Shown: positions 14,324-22,251 of the stretch, one piece after another
Numbering within the stretch: position 1 is the first letter of the stretch
Layout of the letters: every line of letters starts with the position of its first letter
Source of the DNA: CBDUXP01 sp965371225 [NCBI: uncultured bacterium]
GTDB lineage: Bacteria > Abyssobacteria > SURF-5 > CBDUXP01
Assembly (NCBI GenBank): GCA_965371225.1
Contig: CBDUXP010000058.1
Coordinates: 1 to 24,384, forward strand
DNA length: 24,384 bases
Direction of reading: 5' to 3'
Position numbers and translations under genes: made by a program
The notes under the pieces: generated by a model
The model's input: the letters and a program-made list of their open reading frames with translations, nothing else
Database searches by the model: none
Told to the model about the DNA's origin: nothing

Positions 14324-15166
14324 TCAGCGCAACCCCGTCAGGCCCCCGTCCACGATGATCTGCTGGCCGGTAATGTAGCTCGCCTCATTAGAGAGCAGGA
14401 ACACGGTGGCGTACGCCACTTCCCAGGCGGTGGCCTGTCGCTTCAGCGGAACCGGGGTGGCCGCGCGGCTCGGGCGGCCGCGCGTGGCGAGGCGGCCGAG
14501 GGGCGTATCGATCAATCCCAGAAACAGGACGTTGGCGCGTGCGCCCGCGCGCGCGGCTTCGAACGCCACGTGGCGGCAGAGCCCCGCGAGCGCGGCCTTC
14601 GAGGCGTCGTACGCGGGCATCCGGCTGCCGGGGGTAAGGCCGGCGATCGAGGAGATGAACACGATGCTGCTCCCCGGTTCCAAGACGCCGAGCGCGTGCT
14701 TGCACCCGAGGAAGTGCGCGCGGACGTTCACCGCCATCGCCAGGTCCCAGTCGCGCACGTCCGTGCCCGCCAGCCATTGGCCGGCCGTGCCGATGCCCAC
14801 GTTGAGCACCACGCCGTCCAAGCCGCCGAGCCCGTCCACCGCTTCCCGCACCATGCGCTCCACGTCGGCCTCGTCGCTGGCATCCGCCTCGATCACCACG
14901 CCGGTGGCGCCCTCGGCCTCCACGCCGGCCAGCGTCTCCGCCGCGCTGTCCCGATGCAGGTCCGCGCACGCGACCGCAGCGCCTTCGCGCGCCGAAAGCA
15001 GACTGATGGCGCGCCCGTTGCCGAGCGGCTGGTCCGGGTCGTCATTCGCCCGCTGGCCAGCGCCGACCACCAGAATACGCCGCCCCGCCAGACGGCCTCG
15101 CCCGGGTGCCTGGCCGGCGGCCTCGGCGGTTAGCGGCAGCGGCATGTCGATCTTGGTGTCAGGCAT
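14324..15166 (-). CDS. SDR-family oxidoreductase with expanded nucleotide-binding loop
   Basis: This 280-residue short-chain dehydrogenase/reductase has the catalytic set Asn147, Ser172/173 (FISSIAG), Tyr186 and Lys190 (YDASK), and the family's ending YITGQQIIVDGG. It reduces or oxidises carbonyl/alcohol groups with NAD(P)(H). The cofactor loop is unusual: the common TGxxxGxG is spread to VGAGQRANDDPDQPLGNGRA at 34-53, an insertion of about nine residues between the first two and the last glycines. Asp69 (CADLH) after strand 2 favours NAD(H). Start ATG 15166 follows AAAGGTG at about 8 bases; it overlaps the stop of the upstream hydrolase remnant by 8 bases, so the two were once coupled. The substrate is not known. 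Confidence 0.88.
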   Translation of the reverse strand: MPDTKIDMPLPLTAEAAGQAPGRGRLAGRRILVVGAGQRANDDPDQPLGNGRAISLLSAREGAAVACADLHRDSAAETLAGVEAEGATGVVIEADASDEADVERMVREAVDGLGGLDGVVLNVGIGTAGQWLAGTDVRDWDLAMAVNVRAHFLGCKHALGVLEPGSSIVFISSIAGLTPGSRMPAYDASKAALAGLCRHVAFEAARAGARANVLFLGLIDTPLGRLATRGRPSRAATPVPLKRQATAWEVAYATVFLLSNEASYITGQQIIVDGGLTGLR

Positions 15167-15407
15167 GGTGTTCACCTTTCGGCAGGGGCTCCGCTTCAAA
15201 TCGCCACGCATCGCCATCGGCACGAATGTGCCCGGCGGACGACGTAGCGAAGTGGGTGCCCAGGATGAGGACTGGCGTATCCGCGTGCTGCGCGCAGAAG
15301 TCGCGCCGCGTTTCCACCGCCTGCTCCGGTTGCGCGTCGGCGGGGTTGCCCCATTCGGGACGAGCGCACTGCACGGGATGATGCATCAGGTCCCCCGTAA
15401 GGTCCGC
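15159..15407 (-). pseudogene. C-terminal remnant of an MBL-fold metallohydrolase
   Basis: About 83 residues match the end of a metallo-beta-lactamase-fold hydrolase: LTGDLMHHPVQC (with the bridging Asp ligand), then a helix with TRR and the last metal ligand in LGTHFA, then SAGHIRADGDAWRFE. The HxHxDH site and the N-terminal two thirds are absent; going upstream, similarity ends near 15407 and an in-frame stop lies at 15441-15443. No ribosome-binding site stands out before the internal ATG 15386. It overlaps the SDR start by 8 bases, as in an intact operon. The neighbouring less GC-rich membrane gene begins about 50 bases upstream, so its arrival probably removed the missing part. Confidence 0.75.
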
Positions 15408-15458
15408 GCTTCGGCGCCGGACGTATTTCCGCGGCCCGCTTCAGCGATAACTATCCAG

Positions 15459-15989
15459 TCAGCACTCGCCTTCGCTGCGGTTCGGTTCTCTGTACAGGTA
15501 GCGTCTGCGCACGGCCACCCACCACTTTGTTAGTAGAAAACCGGCCAGACAGGCTAATACGTTCACACCTGCCTGCGCCCAAATCATAGCAAACCAGGGA
15601 CGCATATCCATGCTCGTGCCGTACATCTCCTCGCCGATTCTTGCTCCGGCTGATACCTGGAGATGGTCCCGTAGGGTAAATGCCAGAATAAGCGCACCAG
15701 CCCAGTACTTCGCGTACGACAGTTTGGGTCCAACAGCCATCGCAACAACACCCAAGATAGCGAAGGCCGGCAATAGAAAGAGCGCTTTGTGCAGGTGTAC
15801 AGCAAACAGGCCAGCTAATTCGGCGTCCCCAAACCAACCCGATACTACTTGAACAATTCCCCCCTTGCGCGCAACATCATAATCCAACCAGCTCGCCACC
15901 CTTACAAGTTCGCAAGCGGCGATAGCGAAAAAAAACGCGCCATACATCACGAAAACCCAGAACACGAGCCTTCCCACCTTGCGCGTCAT
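15459..15989 (-). CDS. Small four-helix membrane protein of unknown function
   Basis: This 176-residue protein has four likely membrane helices, near 9-29, 66-87, 92-107 and 132-154, and a basic Arg-rich C-terminal tail (RRRYLYREPN). I do not recognise the family and see no catalytic motif. The gene and flanks (about 15440-16060) are visibly lower in GC, near 50-55% by eye, against about two thirds in the neighbours, and use more A/T-ending codons, consistent with recent acquisition. Start ATG 15989 has AGGATGG about 6 bases upstream, a good ribosome-binding site. It sits exactly where the adjoining hydrolase gene is broken off. Confidence 0.72.
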   Translation of the reverse strand: MTRKVGRLVFWVFVMYGAFFFAIAACELVRVASWLDYDVARKGGIVQVVSGWFGDAELAGLFAVHLHKALFLLPAFAILGVVAMAVGPKLSYAKYWAGALILAFTLRDHLQVSAGARIGEEMYGTSMDMRPWFAMIWAQAGVNVLACLAGFLLTKWWVAVRRRYLYREPNRSEGEC

Positions 15990-16099
15990 ATGTCCATCCT
16001 AGGAGTTCTTGTACTGAAATCTAAACTGCGGAAGCGACGAAAATGATCGGCGCAAATCTCATCCTGTCTCCTCTTCAGATCCCCCCGTTTGTGCGCGGA

Positions 16100-17491
16100 T
16101 CAGGCGGGGGCGAGCCGGGGCCAGGGCCGAATCTGCTCGAAGATGCGCGCCAGGCGAAGCACCACGTCGTCCGCGTGGCGGCGCGCGACGATTTGCACGC
16201 CCACCGGCAGGCCCGCCGCGGTGAGCCCGGCGGGGAGCGAGACGGCCGGATTCCAGCAGAGGTTCGCGAGCATGGTGTACGGCACCGCCATAGCCGGCTC
16301 CACCTCCCGCCCGTCGATCAGCGTGGGCGGCGGACCTTCTGCCGCATACGCCGCCGTCGCAGTGGTGGGCGTGAGCAGCACGTCCACGTCCTCGAACAGG
16401 GCGGCCACCTCGTGTTCCAGCCGACCGCGCCGCCGCAGGATGCTCGCGTACTTGGGGACGGGAAACGTCGCGGTGGCTTCAAAGCTTCGCCGGTTGTGCG
16501 CCACGAGTTCGTCCGCGCGTGCGGGCCAGTGTTCCCGTTCCAGGTCGAGCCAGATATCGATGGCGCCCGCGCCGTACCACGCCCGGACGGGATCCGTCAG
16601 CGTGATGGGACGATCCACGCGCCGCAGGCGCGCCGCGTCGATGAGGACCATCGCCGCGTCTTCGGTGATCGCGCGGACTTCCGGATCGACCGCGGCGAAA
16701 CCCAGGTCGGGGGACCAGACGGCGCGCAAGCCGGCGACCTCCAGCGTGTCCATGACGCGCTCGTAGATCACTCCCGACGCCGGCAGCGAGGTGCGGTCGC
16801 GATCGTCCGGCCCCGCGGTCACGTCCAGATGGCGCGCGGCATCCGCCACGGTCGTCGTCAGCGCGCCCCAGACGGACGTCTGGCTGGTGCGGGCGCCCTC
16901 GCGGGGGATGCGGCCGTAGCTGGACTTGAAACCCACCAGGCCCGAGTAGGCCGCGGGAATGCGCGTCGAGCCGCCGCCGTCCCCCGCCGTGGCGAACGGG
17001 ACCATCCCAGCCGCCACCGCCGAGGCAGAGCCACCGCTCGAGCCGCCGGGGGTGCGATCCGACGCCCAGGGATTGCGCGTAACCCCCCAGGCCTTCGAGC
17101 GCGTATACCCGACGGTGCCGAACTCGGGTGCCGCGGTCATCCCCACGGGCACGGCGCCGGCCGCTCGCAGGCGCGCCACGTGCACGCTGTCGTGCGTCGC
17201 CGGCGGCGCATCCTTATAGAGCAGCGAACCGAACGTGGTGGGCATGCCGGCGCACCGGTCCATATCCTTCACGCCGAAGGGCACCCCCGCCAGCGGGCCG
17301 GGATCCTCCCCGCGCGCCACCGCCGCATCCACCCGCTCGGCAGCCGCATGCGCCAACTCCGGATTGAGGTGCACGAAGGCGTTCAGTTCGTCGTTGCGCG
17401 CCTGGATCCGTTCGAGCGCGGCGTCCAGCAACTTCCCTGCGCTCGCATCCCCCCGGCGCACGGCCGCGGCCATCTCAATCGCTGTCTGCAT
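16100..17491 (-). CDS. Amidase-signature-family hydrolase
   Basis: This 463-residue enzyme has the Ser-cisSer-Lys triad of the amidase-signature family: Lys75 (GVPFGVKDMD), the cis-Ser in GGSSGGSAS (Ser151) and the nucleophile Ser175 in GDGGGSTRIPA. The family hydrolyses C-N bonds in amides, acyl-carbamoyl compounds or Gln-tRNA (GatA). There is no gatB or gatC nearby, so a free catabolic amidase is more likely than GatA. Start ATG 17491 has GGAGGGAG about 5 bases upstream; the longer frame to 17584 runs into the divergent promoter region. It is divergent from the LLM oxidoreductase gene with 137 bases between, suggesting shared control. Confidence 0.9.
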   Translation of the reverse strand: MQTAIEMAAAVRRGDASAGKLLDAALERIQARNDELNAFVHLNPELAHAAAERVDAAVARGEDPGPLAGVPFGVKDMDRCAGMPTTFGSLLYKDAPPATHDSVHVARLRAAGAVPVGMTAAPEFGTVGYTRSKAWGVTRNPWASDRTPGGSSGGSASAVAAGMVPFATAGDGGGSTRIPAAYSGLVGFKSSYGRIPREGARTSQTSVWGALTTTVADAARHLDVTAGPDDRDRTSLPASGVIYERVMDTLEVAGLRAVWSPDLGFAAVDPEVRAITEDAAMVLIDAARLRRVDRPITLTDPVRAWYGAGAIDIWLDLEREHWPARADELVAHNRRSFEATATFPVPKYASILRRRGRLEHEVAALFEDVDVLLTPTTATAAYAAEGPPPTLIDGREVEPAMAVPYTMLANLCWNPAVSLPAGLTAAGLPVGVQIVARRHADDVVLRLARIFEQIRPWPRLAPA

Positions 17492-17628
17492 GCGTCTCCC
17501 TCCAGGACTGTCCCCATCAGCCCGGGCCACATTGTATCCCGCGTATGGGGGATGGGCGCGCCCCTGTGACACGGCCTGATACACTCCCCCGGCGCTGGCG
17601 GCCGCGGTCCGCCGGGAGGAGGCGCGAG

Positions 17629-18708
17629 ATGCAGGTAGCCATCGGCATTAGTGGAGCCCCCACCGGGCAGCGGAACGAGTGGGAGGAGTCCGTCACGTTC
17701 GTGGTGGAGGCCGAGCGGCTCGGCGCGGACTACGCGTGGTCCGCCGAGGCGTGGGGCCAGGATGCGGTGTCGCCCCTGGCCTACCTGGCGGCGAAGACGT
17801 CGCGGATCAAGCTCGGCGCGGGCATCATGCAGATCAGCGCGCGCGCGCCGATCATGACCGCCATGACGGCGCTCACGCTGGCGACCCTGTCCGGCGACCG
17901 GTTCATCCTGGGCCTGGGCACCAGCGGGCCGCAGGTGGTCGAGGGCCTGCACGGCACCGCGTTCGCCCGCCCGTTGACGCGGCTGCGCGAAACCATCGAG
18001 ATCATCCGGCTGGCGCTGCGGGGCGAACGGATCCAGTACGCGGGGAAGCACCTGGAACTGCCCCGGCCCGGCGGCGAGGGCAAAGCGCTACGCCTGGCGC
18101 TGCCGCCCAAGCCCGACCTCCCCATCTACCTGGCGACGCTCGCGCCCAAGAGCCTGGAACTGACGGGGGAAGTGGCGGACGGGTGGCTGGGCACGTCCTT
18201 CACGCCGGACCATCCGGAGGGATTTTTCCCTGCCATCGCGGCTGGCGCTCAGAAGGCGGGACGGACCCTGTCCGACATCGATCTGCAGGCGGGCGGCGCC
18301 GTGGCGTTTGGGGACGATTTGGATGCGCTCGTGGCGCCGCGGAAGAAGAACCTGGCGTTCACGCTGGGCGCCATGGGCTCGGCGCAGCACAACTTCTATA
18401 ACGATGCGTTCAAGCGCGCGGGCTACGAAGCGGTGGCGACGGAAGTGCAGCAGTTGTGGCTGGAGCGTCGGCGCGAAGAGGCGGCGGCCCGCGTGCCGGA
18501 CGCCATGGTGATCGAATCGAATCTCCTGGGCACCGAGGACATGGTGCGGGACCGCATCCGGCGGTATCGCGACGCGGGGGTCACCACCCTGCGCCTGGCG
18601 CCGGACGGCCACACGGTGCAAGAGCGGCTGGACACGTTGGGGCGCGCGATCGATCTGGTGCGCGCGGTCAGCGCCGAGCCGGCCCCGGCCCTCAACGCGG
18701 GCGACTGA
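17629..18708 (+). CDS. LLM class (luciferase-like) flavin/F420-dependent oxidoreductase
   Basis: This 359-residue TIM-barrel protein has the features of luciferase-like monooxygenases and F420-dependent reductases: FVVEAERLGADYAWSAEAWG near 24-43, KTSRIKLGAGIMQISARAP at 56-74, TLSGDRFILGLGTSGPQVVE from about 86 and PIYLATLAPKSLELTGEVAD near 165. Members use FMNH2 or coenzyme F420 to oxidise or reduce small molecules; no F420-synthesis gene is in the window, so the cofactor cannot be told. ATG 17629 is preceded by GGGAGGAGG; the frame open upstream to 17545 lies in the divergent control region. It converges on the trehalose synthase gene 44 bases away. Confidence 0.87.
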   Translation: MQVAIGISGAPTGQRNEWEESVTFVVEAERLGADYAWSAEAWGQDAVSPLAYLAAKTSRIKLGAGIMQISARAPIMTAMTALTLATLSGDRFILGLGTSGPQVVEGLHGTAFARPLTRLRETIEIIRLALRGERIQYAGKHLELPRPGGEGKALRLALPPKPDLPIYLATLAPKSLELTGEVADGWLGTSFTPDHPEGFFPAIAAGAQKAGRTLSDIDLQAGGAVAFGDDLDALVAPRKKNLAFTLGAMGSAQHNFYNDAFKRAGYEAVATEVQQLWLERRREEAAARVPDAMVIESNLLGTEDMVRDRIRRYRDAGVTTLRLAPDGHTVQERLDTLGRAIDLVRAVSAEPAPALNAGD

Positions 18709-18752
18709 GGCGCGCCGGGCCGCTCAGATCCGCCACGGTCGCCGCAGCTCCC

Positions 18753-19985
18753 TCAGCCGGGCGTCCCGTTCGAGGCCGTGAAGAGGTCGAGGTACTGTTC
18801 GAGCAGCCGCGTGACCAGGAATTTTCGGGCGACCACTTCGCGGCCCCGCTCGCCCATTACGCGGCGGCCTTCGTCATCGCGGACCAGGTCCACGATCCGC
18901 TGGGCGCACTGCTCCACGGACGACACGAGATACCCGTTCTCGCCGTCCACGATCTGGTGACGGATCCCCCCGACGTCGCCGCCGATGACCGGCGTGCCTT
19001 TCCACAGGGCTTCGGTGACGGTGAGACCGAACCCTTCGCGCAGGGATTTCTGGATGATGACGGATGCCGCACGCTGTAGCGCGTTCACGAGGAGGGGATC
19101 ATCGCCGCAACGGATAAGAATGTGGTCGTCCTGGTGATGGACGAGCCCATCGAAGATGCCCTGGCCCTCGGGGTCATCGGACGCGAGATTCCCCAGCAGC
19201 AGCAGGCGACAATCCACCTGTTCGCGGGCGAGGCGCGCGGCCTCGATCACCCCCTGCGGGTCTTTCCACGGATCGAAGCGGGACACCTGCGCTACCAAAG
19301 GTAGATCCGTGGGGATGTCCGCCTCCTGCAGCCGGCGCGCGACCTCGTCCGCGTCCATGGGCCGGTTCTTATCGCTGAACGGGTCGATGGCAGGCATGAA
19401 GTAGTGGTGCGGCACCGCGCGGGTCTGCTGGTAGTCCTCAAGGGTGGCAATGACGGCGTCGTACGATTCCACGAAGGGGCGCAACACTTGCCAGCAGCGA
19501 TCGTTCGGCACGCTCAGATCGATGTGGCACCGCCAGAACCAGCACCCCGTCCGGGCGTAGTGGACGATCAGGGGCAGGGGTTGCGGGTCGTGGATGACGA
19601 CGAAGTCGTGATCCAGATGATTCCACTGCGCGTTCTCCGCGACGACGTCCAAGTACACGGCAAACTGCGCGTCGGTCTGGGGCGTCTGGTCCCCCTGCAA
19701 CGCGTTGTGGATGCCCTTGGTCACGTCGAAGAACTCGCCATGGCCGCGCAGAATCCGCCATTCGGTCGGCAGGCCCGTTTCCACGAAGAGCGGGACGAGG
19801 GAGGCGAGCATCTCGGCGACCCCGCCACCGAGATAGGTGCCGTTCACGTGCACGGCGCGGCGGTCCCGCAGCGCAGCACCTTTACGCCGAATGCGTTCGA
19901 CGGTGTCGAGCCCAACCAGGGGCGCATAGTCGTCCAGCGGCAAACCACACTTCCTTCCGACCAGTCGGGGGCCGGGAGCCCCCAC
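18753..19985 (-). CDS. treT: TreT-type trehalose glycosyltransferring synthase (GT4 family)
   Basis: This 410-residue glycosyltransferase is expected to make trehalose directly from a nucleotide-diphosphate glucose and glucose. Its sequence follows archaeal TreT closely by eye: LDDYAPLVG near 17-25, HVNGTYLGGGVAEML at 46-60, FFDVTKGIHNALQG at 85-98, HDPQPLPL at 132-139, WRCHIDLS at 151-158, RFDPWKD at 236-242 and the EX7E motif EGFGLTVTE at 317-325. The length is right. Start is uncertain: GTG 19985 is chosen because family members carry about 15 residues before LDDY; TTG 19943 has a better ribosome-binding site (GGAAGG) but is shorter, and TTG 20012 is longer. It is divergent from otsAB, 106 bases away. 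A trehalose phosphorylase-like or mannosyl-transfer activity is a less likely alternative. Confidence 0.87.
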   Translation of the reverse strand: MGAPGPRLVGRKCGLPLDDYAPLVGLDTVERIRRKGAALRDRRAVHVNGTYLGGGVAEMLASLVPLFVETGLPTEWRILRGHGEFFDVTKGIHNALQGDQTPQTDAQFAVYLDVVAENAQWNHLDHDFVVIHDPQPLPLIVHYARTGCWFWRCHIDLSVPNDRCWQVLRPFVESYDAVIATLEDYQQTRAVPHHYFMPAIDPFSDKNRPMDADEVARRLQEADIPTDLPLVAQVSRFDPWKDPQGVIEAARLAREQVDCRLLLLGNLASDDPEGQGIFDGLVHHQDDHILIRCGDDPLLVNALQRAASVIIQKSLREGFGLTVTEALWKGTPVIGGDVGGIRHQIVDGENGYLVSSVEQCAQRIVDLVRDDEGRRVMGERGREVVARKFLVTRLLEQYLDLFTASNGTPG

Positions 19986-20037
19986 GTTCGCATGTCCCGC
20001 GCCATCTTGCAAGTGCCGGCCGCCGCGGCAAACTGGC

Positions 20038-20043
20038 TATAAT
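20038..20043 (+). promoter_or_regulatory. Putative -10 box of the otsAB promoter
   Basis: A perfect TATAAT lies in an otherwise very GC-rich stretch, 48 bases before the otsAB ATG, so transcription would start near 20050. No matching -35 box is found at 16-18 bases; TTGCAA at 20007-20012 is too far at 25 bases. An activator-dependent promoter is possible. The same 106-base gap must also hold the promoter of treT on the other strand. Confidence 0.45.
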
Positions 20044-20091
20044 GGCGCGCCAAGGCGGTGATGGGGAAACCTGGACCCTGGAATCGCACGC

Positions 20092-22251
20092 ATGCCTGAC
20101 CGCTCCCTCGTCGTCCTGAGCAATCGCCTCCCCTTCACCGTGCGCCGGACGCGTACGAGCCTGGAGATGGAGGCCTCCGCCGGGGGCCTGGTGTCGGCCA
20201 TGGATCCGGCCCTGCGGGGTACCGGCGGCACGTGGCTCGGGTGGCCGGGCCTGGAGCTGGGGGAGGCCGAGACGCTGCCCGCCAGCGGGGTCCCCTACCA
20301 CGTGGTGCCCGTCCGCATCACCGACGAGGAAGTCCGCGGGTTCTATGAGGGGTTCGCCAACAGCACCCTATGGCCCTTGTTCCATTCGCTACCGGAACGC
20401 GCGATCTTCGACCATCGGGACTGGAACCTCTACCACCGCGTGAACCGGCGCTTCGCGGACGCGGCCATCGACATCGCCACGGCGTCGACCCTGTTGTGGG
20501 TGCACGACTACCACCTGATGCTCGTGCCCGGCATCGTGCGGCAATCGGTGCCGGCCGCGCAGCTGGCGTTCTTCCTCCACATCCCCTTTCCCCCGTACGA
20601 CATCTTCCGCGTGTTGCCGTGGGATCGGGAGGTGCTCTACGGATTGCTCGGGTGCGACCTCATCGGCTTCCACGTGGCCGGCTACGCGCAGAACTTTCTG
20701 GACTGCGTCGAACGCCGCCTGAACCTCCGCGTCGACCGGGACAACATGGTCGTCCAACTGAGCGGCCGCACCGTGAACGTCGGCGCGTTCCCCATCGGCA
20801 TCGACTACGACGCCTTTGCCGGCCGCGCGCAACCGGCCGAGCGGTCCGACGTCGCGGGGCCGGAGCGCATCGTCCTGGGCGTCGACCGGCTGGATTACAC
20901 CAAGGGCATTCCCGAACGGATTCGGGCCTGGGCGCGGCTCCTGGAGCTGTATCCGGAACACCACGGGCAGGCGGTCCTCCTGCAAGTGGCCGTGCCCAGC
21001 CGGTCGGAGGTGCCTGAGTATCAGGCCTTGAAGCGCGAGATCGACGAATTGGTCGGCCAGATCAACGGCCAGTACGCCACCGCGCACTGGTCCCCCATCC
21101 GCTACCTGTACCGGTCCTTCCCGCCCGACGAGCTGACGGCGCTGTATCGCGACGCGGACGTGGCGCTCATTACCCCGCTCCGCGACGGCATGAACCTGGT
21201 GGCGAAGGAGTACGTCGCCGCCCAGCAGGCCGATCCGGGCGTGCTGATCCTGTCGCGCTTGGCCGGCGCGGCCGAGACCATGCACGAGGCGCTGCTGGTC
21301 AACCCCCACAACGCCGACGAAACGGCGAGCGCGCTGCACCGCGCCCTGACCATGGAGGAGCCGGAACGGCGCTCGCGCATGGCGGCGCTCCAGCGGCGGG
21401 AACGCCAGCACGACGTGAAGGCCTGGGTCCAGGGGTTTCTGGACGCGGCGCACCAGGCGCACACCGCGCCGCGCATGCCGGGGGACGTCCATTTCAAGCG
21501 CTGGTTACACCAGTACATCGGGGGGCACCATCTCGCGCTGTTCCTCGACTATGACGGCACCCTGACCCCGCTGGTGGACCATCCGGACAAGGCGCGCCTC
21601 GCGCCCGACATGCGGCGCGCTCTGGAAGCGTGTGCGCAACGCGATGATACGGATGTGGCCATCGTCAGCGGTCGCTCGCTCAACAACGTGGCCGCCATGG
21701 TGGACGATCCCCAGATCACGTACGCGGGAAATCACGGGCTGGAAATCGCCGGGCCGGGGATCGACCATTTCCGGCACGAGGACCTGCAGTACTACCAAGC
21801 CCGCCTGCGGGACCTGGCGACCGCCCTGCAAGCCATCGCGGTCGACGGCGCCTGGGTCGAGGAGAAAGGGCCCACCCTGACGTTTCACGTGCGGGCGGTG
21901 TCCGAACCGCGGTCGAGCGCCTTGGCCGAGGACGCGCGCCGCATCATCAGCGAGGCGGGGTTCCAGCCGCGCGACGCGCACGCCGCCGTCGAGGCGCGCC
22001 CGCCCATCGGCTGGGACAAGGGCCGTGCCGTGTTGTACGTGCTGCGCGCCCGGTATGGCGCCACCTGGTCGGAGGACGTGCGCGTCATTTACATCGGTGA
22101 TGACGAGACGGACGAGGATGCGTTCCGCTTTCTCGGCGGCCTCGCCATCACGTTCCGCGTGGGCCGGTCCGACCTCTTGACCGCCGCCACGCACCACCTG
22201 CCCAATGTGGACGCGGTCCGGACCCTCATCAACTGGCTCACCGACCGTTAG
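20092..22251 (+). CDS. otsAB: Fused trehalose-6-phosphate synthase/phosphatase (OtsA-OtsB)
   Basis: This 719-residue bifunctional enzyme makes trehalose from UDP/ADP/GDP-glucose and glucose-6-phosphate, then removes the phosphate. The GT20 synthase part (about 1-460) shows SNRLPF at 10-15, GGLVSAM at 31-37, WVHDYHL at 136-142, DRLDYTKGIPER at 265-276 and RDGMNLVAKEYVAAQ at 364-378. The HAD-type phosphatase part (about 475-719) shows LDYDGT at 485-490 (Asp486 nucleophile, Asp488), SGRS at 526-529, NHGLEI at 547-552, DKG at 642-644 and GDDETDEDAF at 669-678. Both active sites look intact. ATG 20092 has only a weak GGA upstream. The fusion order is as in eukaryotic-like and some bacterial enzymes. 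It is divergent from treT and overlaps the end of the NnrS gene by 14 bases, tail to tail. Confidence 0.93.
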   Translation: MPDRSLVVLSNRLPFTVRRTRTSLEMEASAGGLVSAMDPALRGTGGTWLGWPGLELGEAETLPASGVPYHVVPVRITDEEVRGFYEGFANSTLWPLFHSLPERAIFDHRDWNLYHRVNRRFADAAIDIATASTLLWVHDYHLMLVPGIVRQSVPAAQLAFFLHIPFPPYDIFRVLPWDREVLYGLLGCDLIGFHVAGYAQNFLDCVERRLNLRVDRDNMVVQLSGRTVNVGAFPIGIDYDAFAGRAQPAERSDVAGPERIVLGVDRLDYTKGIPERIRAWARLLELYPEHHGQAVLLQVAVPSRSEVPEYQALKREIDELVGQINGQYATAHWSPIRYLYRSFPPDELTALYRDADVALITPLRDGMNLVAKEYVAAQQADPGVLILSRLAGAAETMHEALLVNPHNADETASALHRALTMEEPERRSRMAALQRRERQHDVKAWVQGFLDAAHQAHTAPRMPGDVHFKRWLHQYIGGHHLALFLDYDGTLTPLVDHPDKARLAPDMRRALEACAQRDDTDVAIVSGRSLNNVAAMVDDPQITYAGNHGLEIAGPGIDHFRHEDLQYYQARLRDLATALQAIAVDGAWVEEKGPTLTFHVRAVSEPRSSALAEDARRIISEAGFQPRDAHAAVEARPPIGWDKGRAVLYVLRARYGATWSEDVRVIYIGDDETDEDAFRFLGGLAITFRVGRSDLLTAATHHLPNVDAVRTLINWLTDR

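Noticed and set aside
15849-16046. Small plus-strand open frame (65 codons) within the less GC-rich patch
   Set aside because: Antisense to the membrane-protein gene, which has a good ribosome-binding site and clear membrane helices; this frame has no support.
16082-16110. CCCCCG...CGGGGG stem spanning the amidase stop
   Set aside because: Only 6 bp with a 17-base loop and no T-run; not convincing as a terminator in GC-rich sequence.
16043-17569. Long plus-strand open frame (508 codons) opposite the amidase gene
   Set aside because: Antisense shadow of a gene with an intact Ser-cisSer-Lys triad; product is Arg/Gly-rich and unlike any family.
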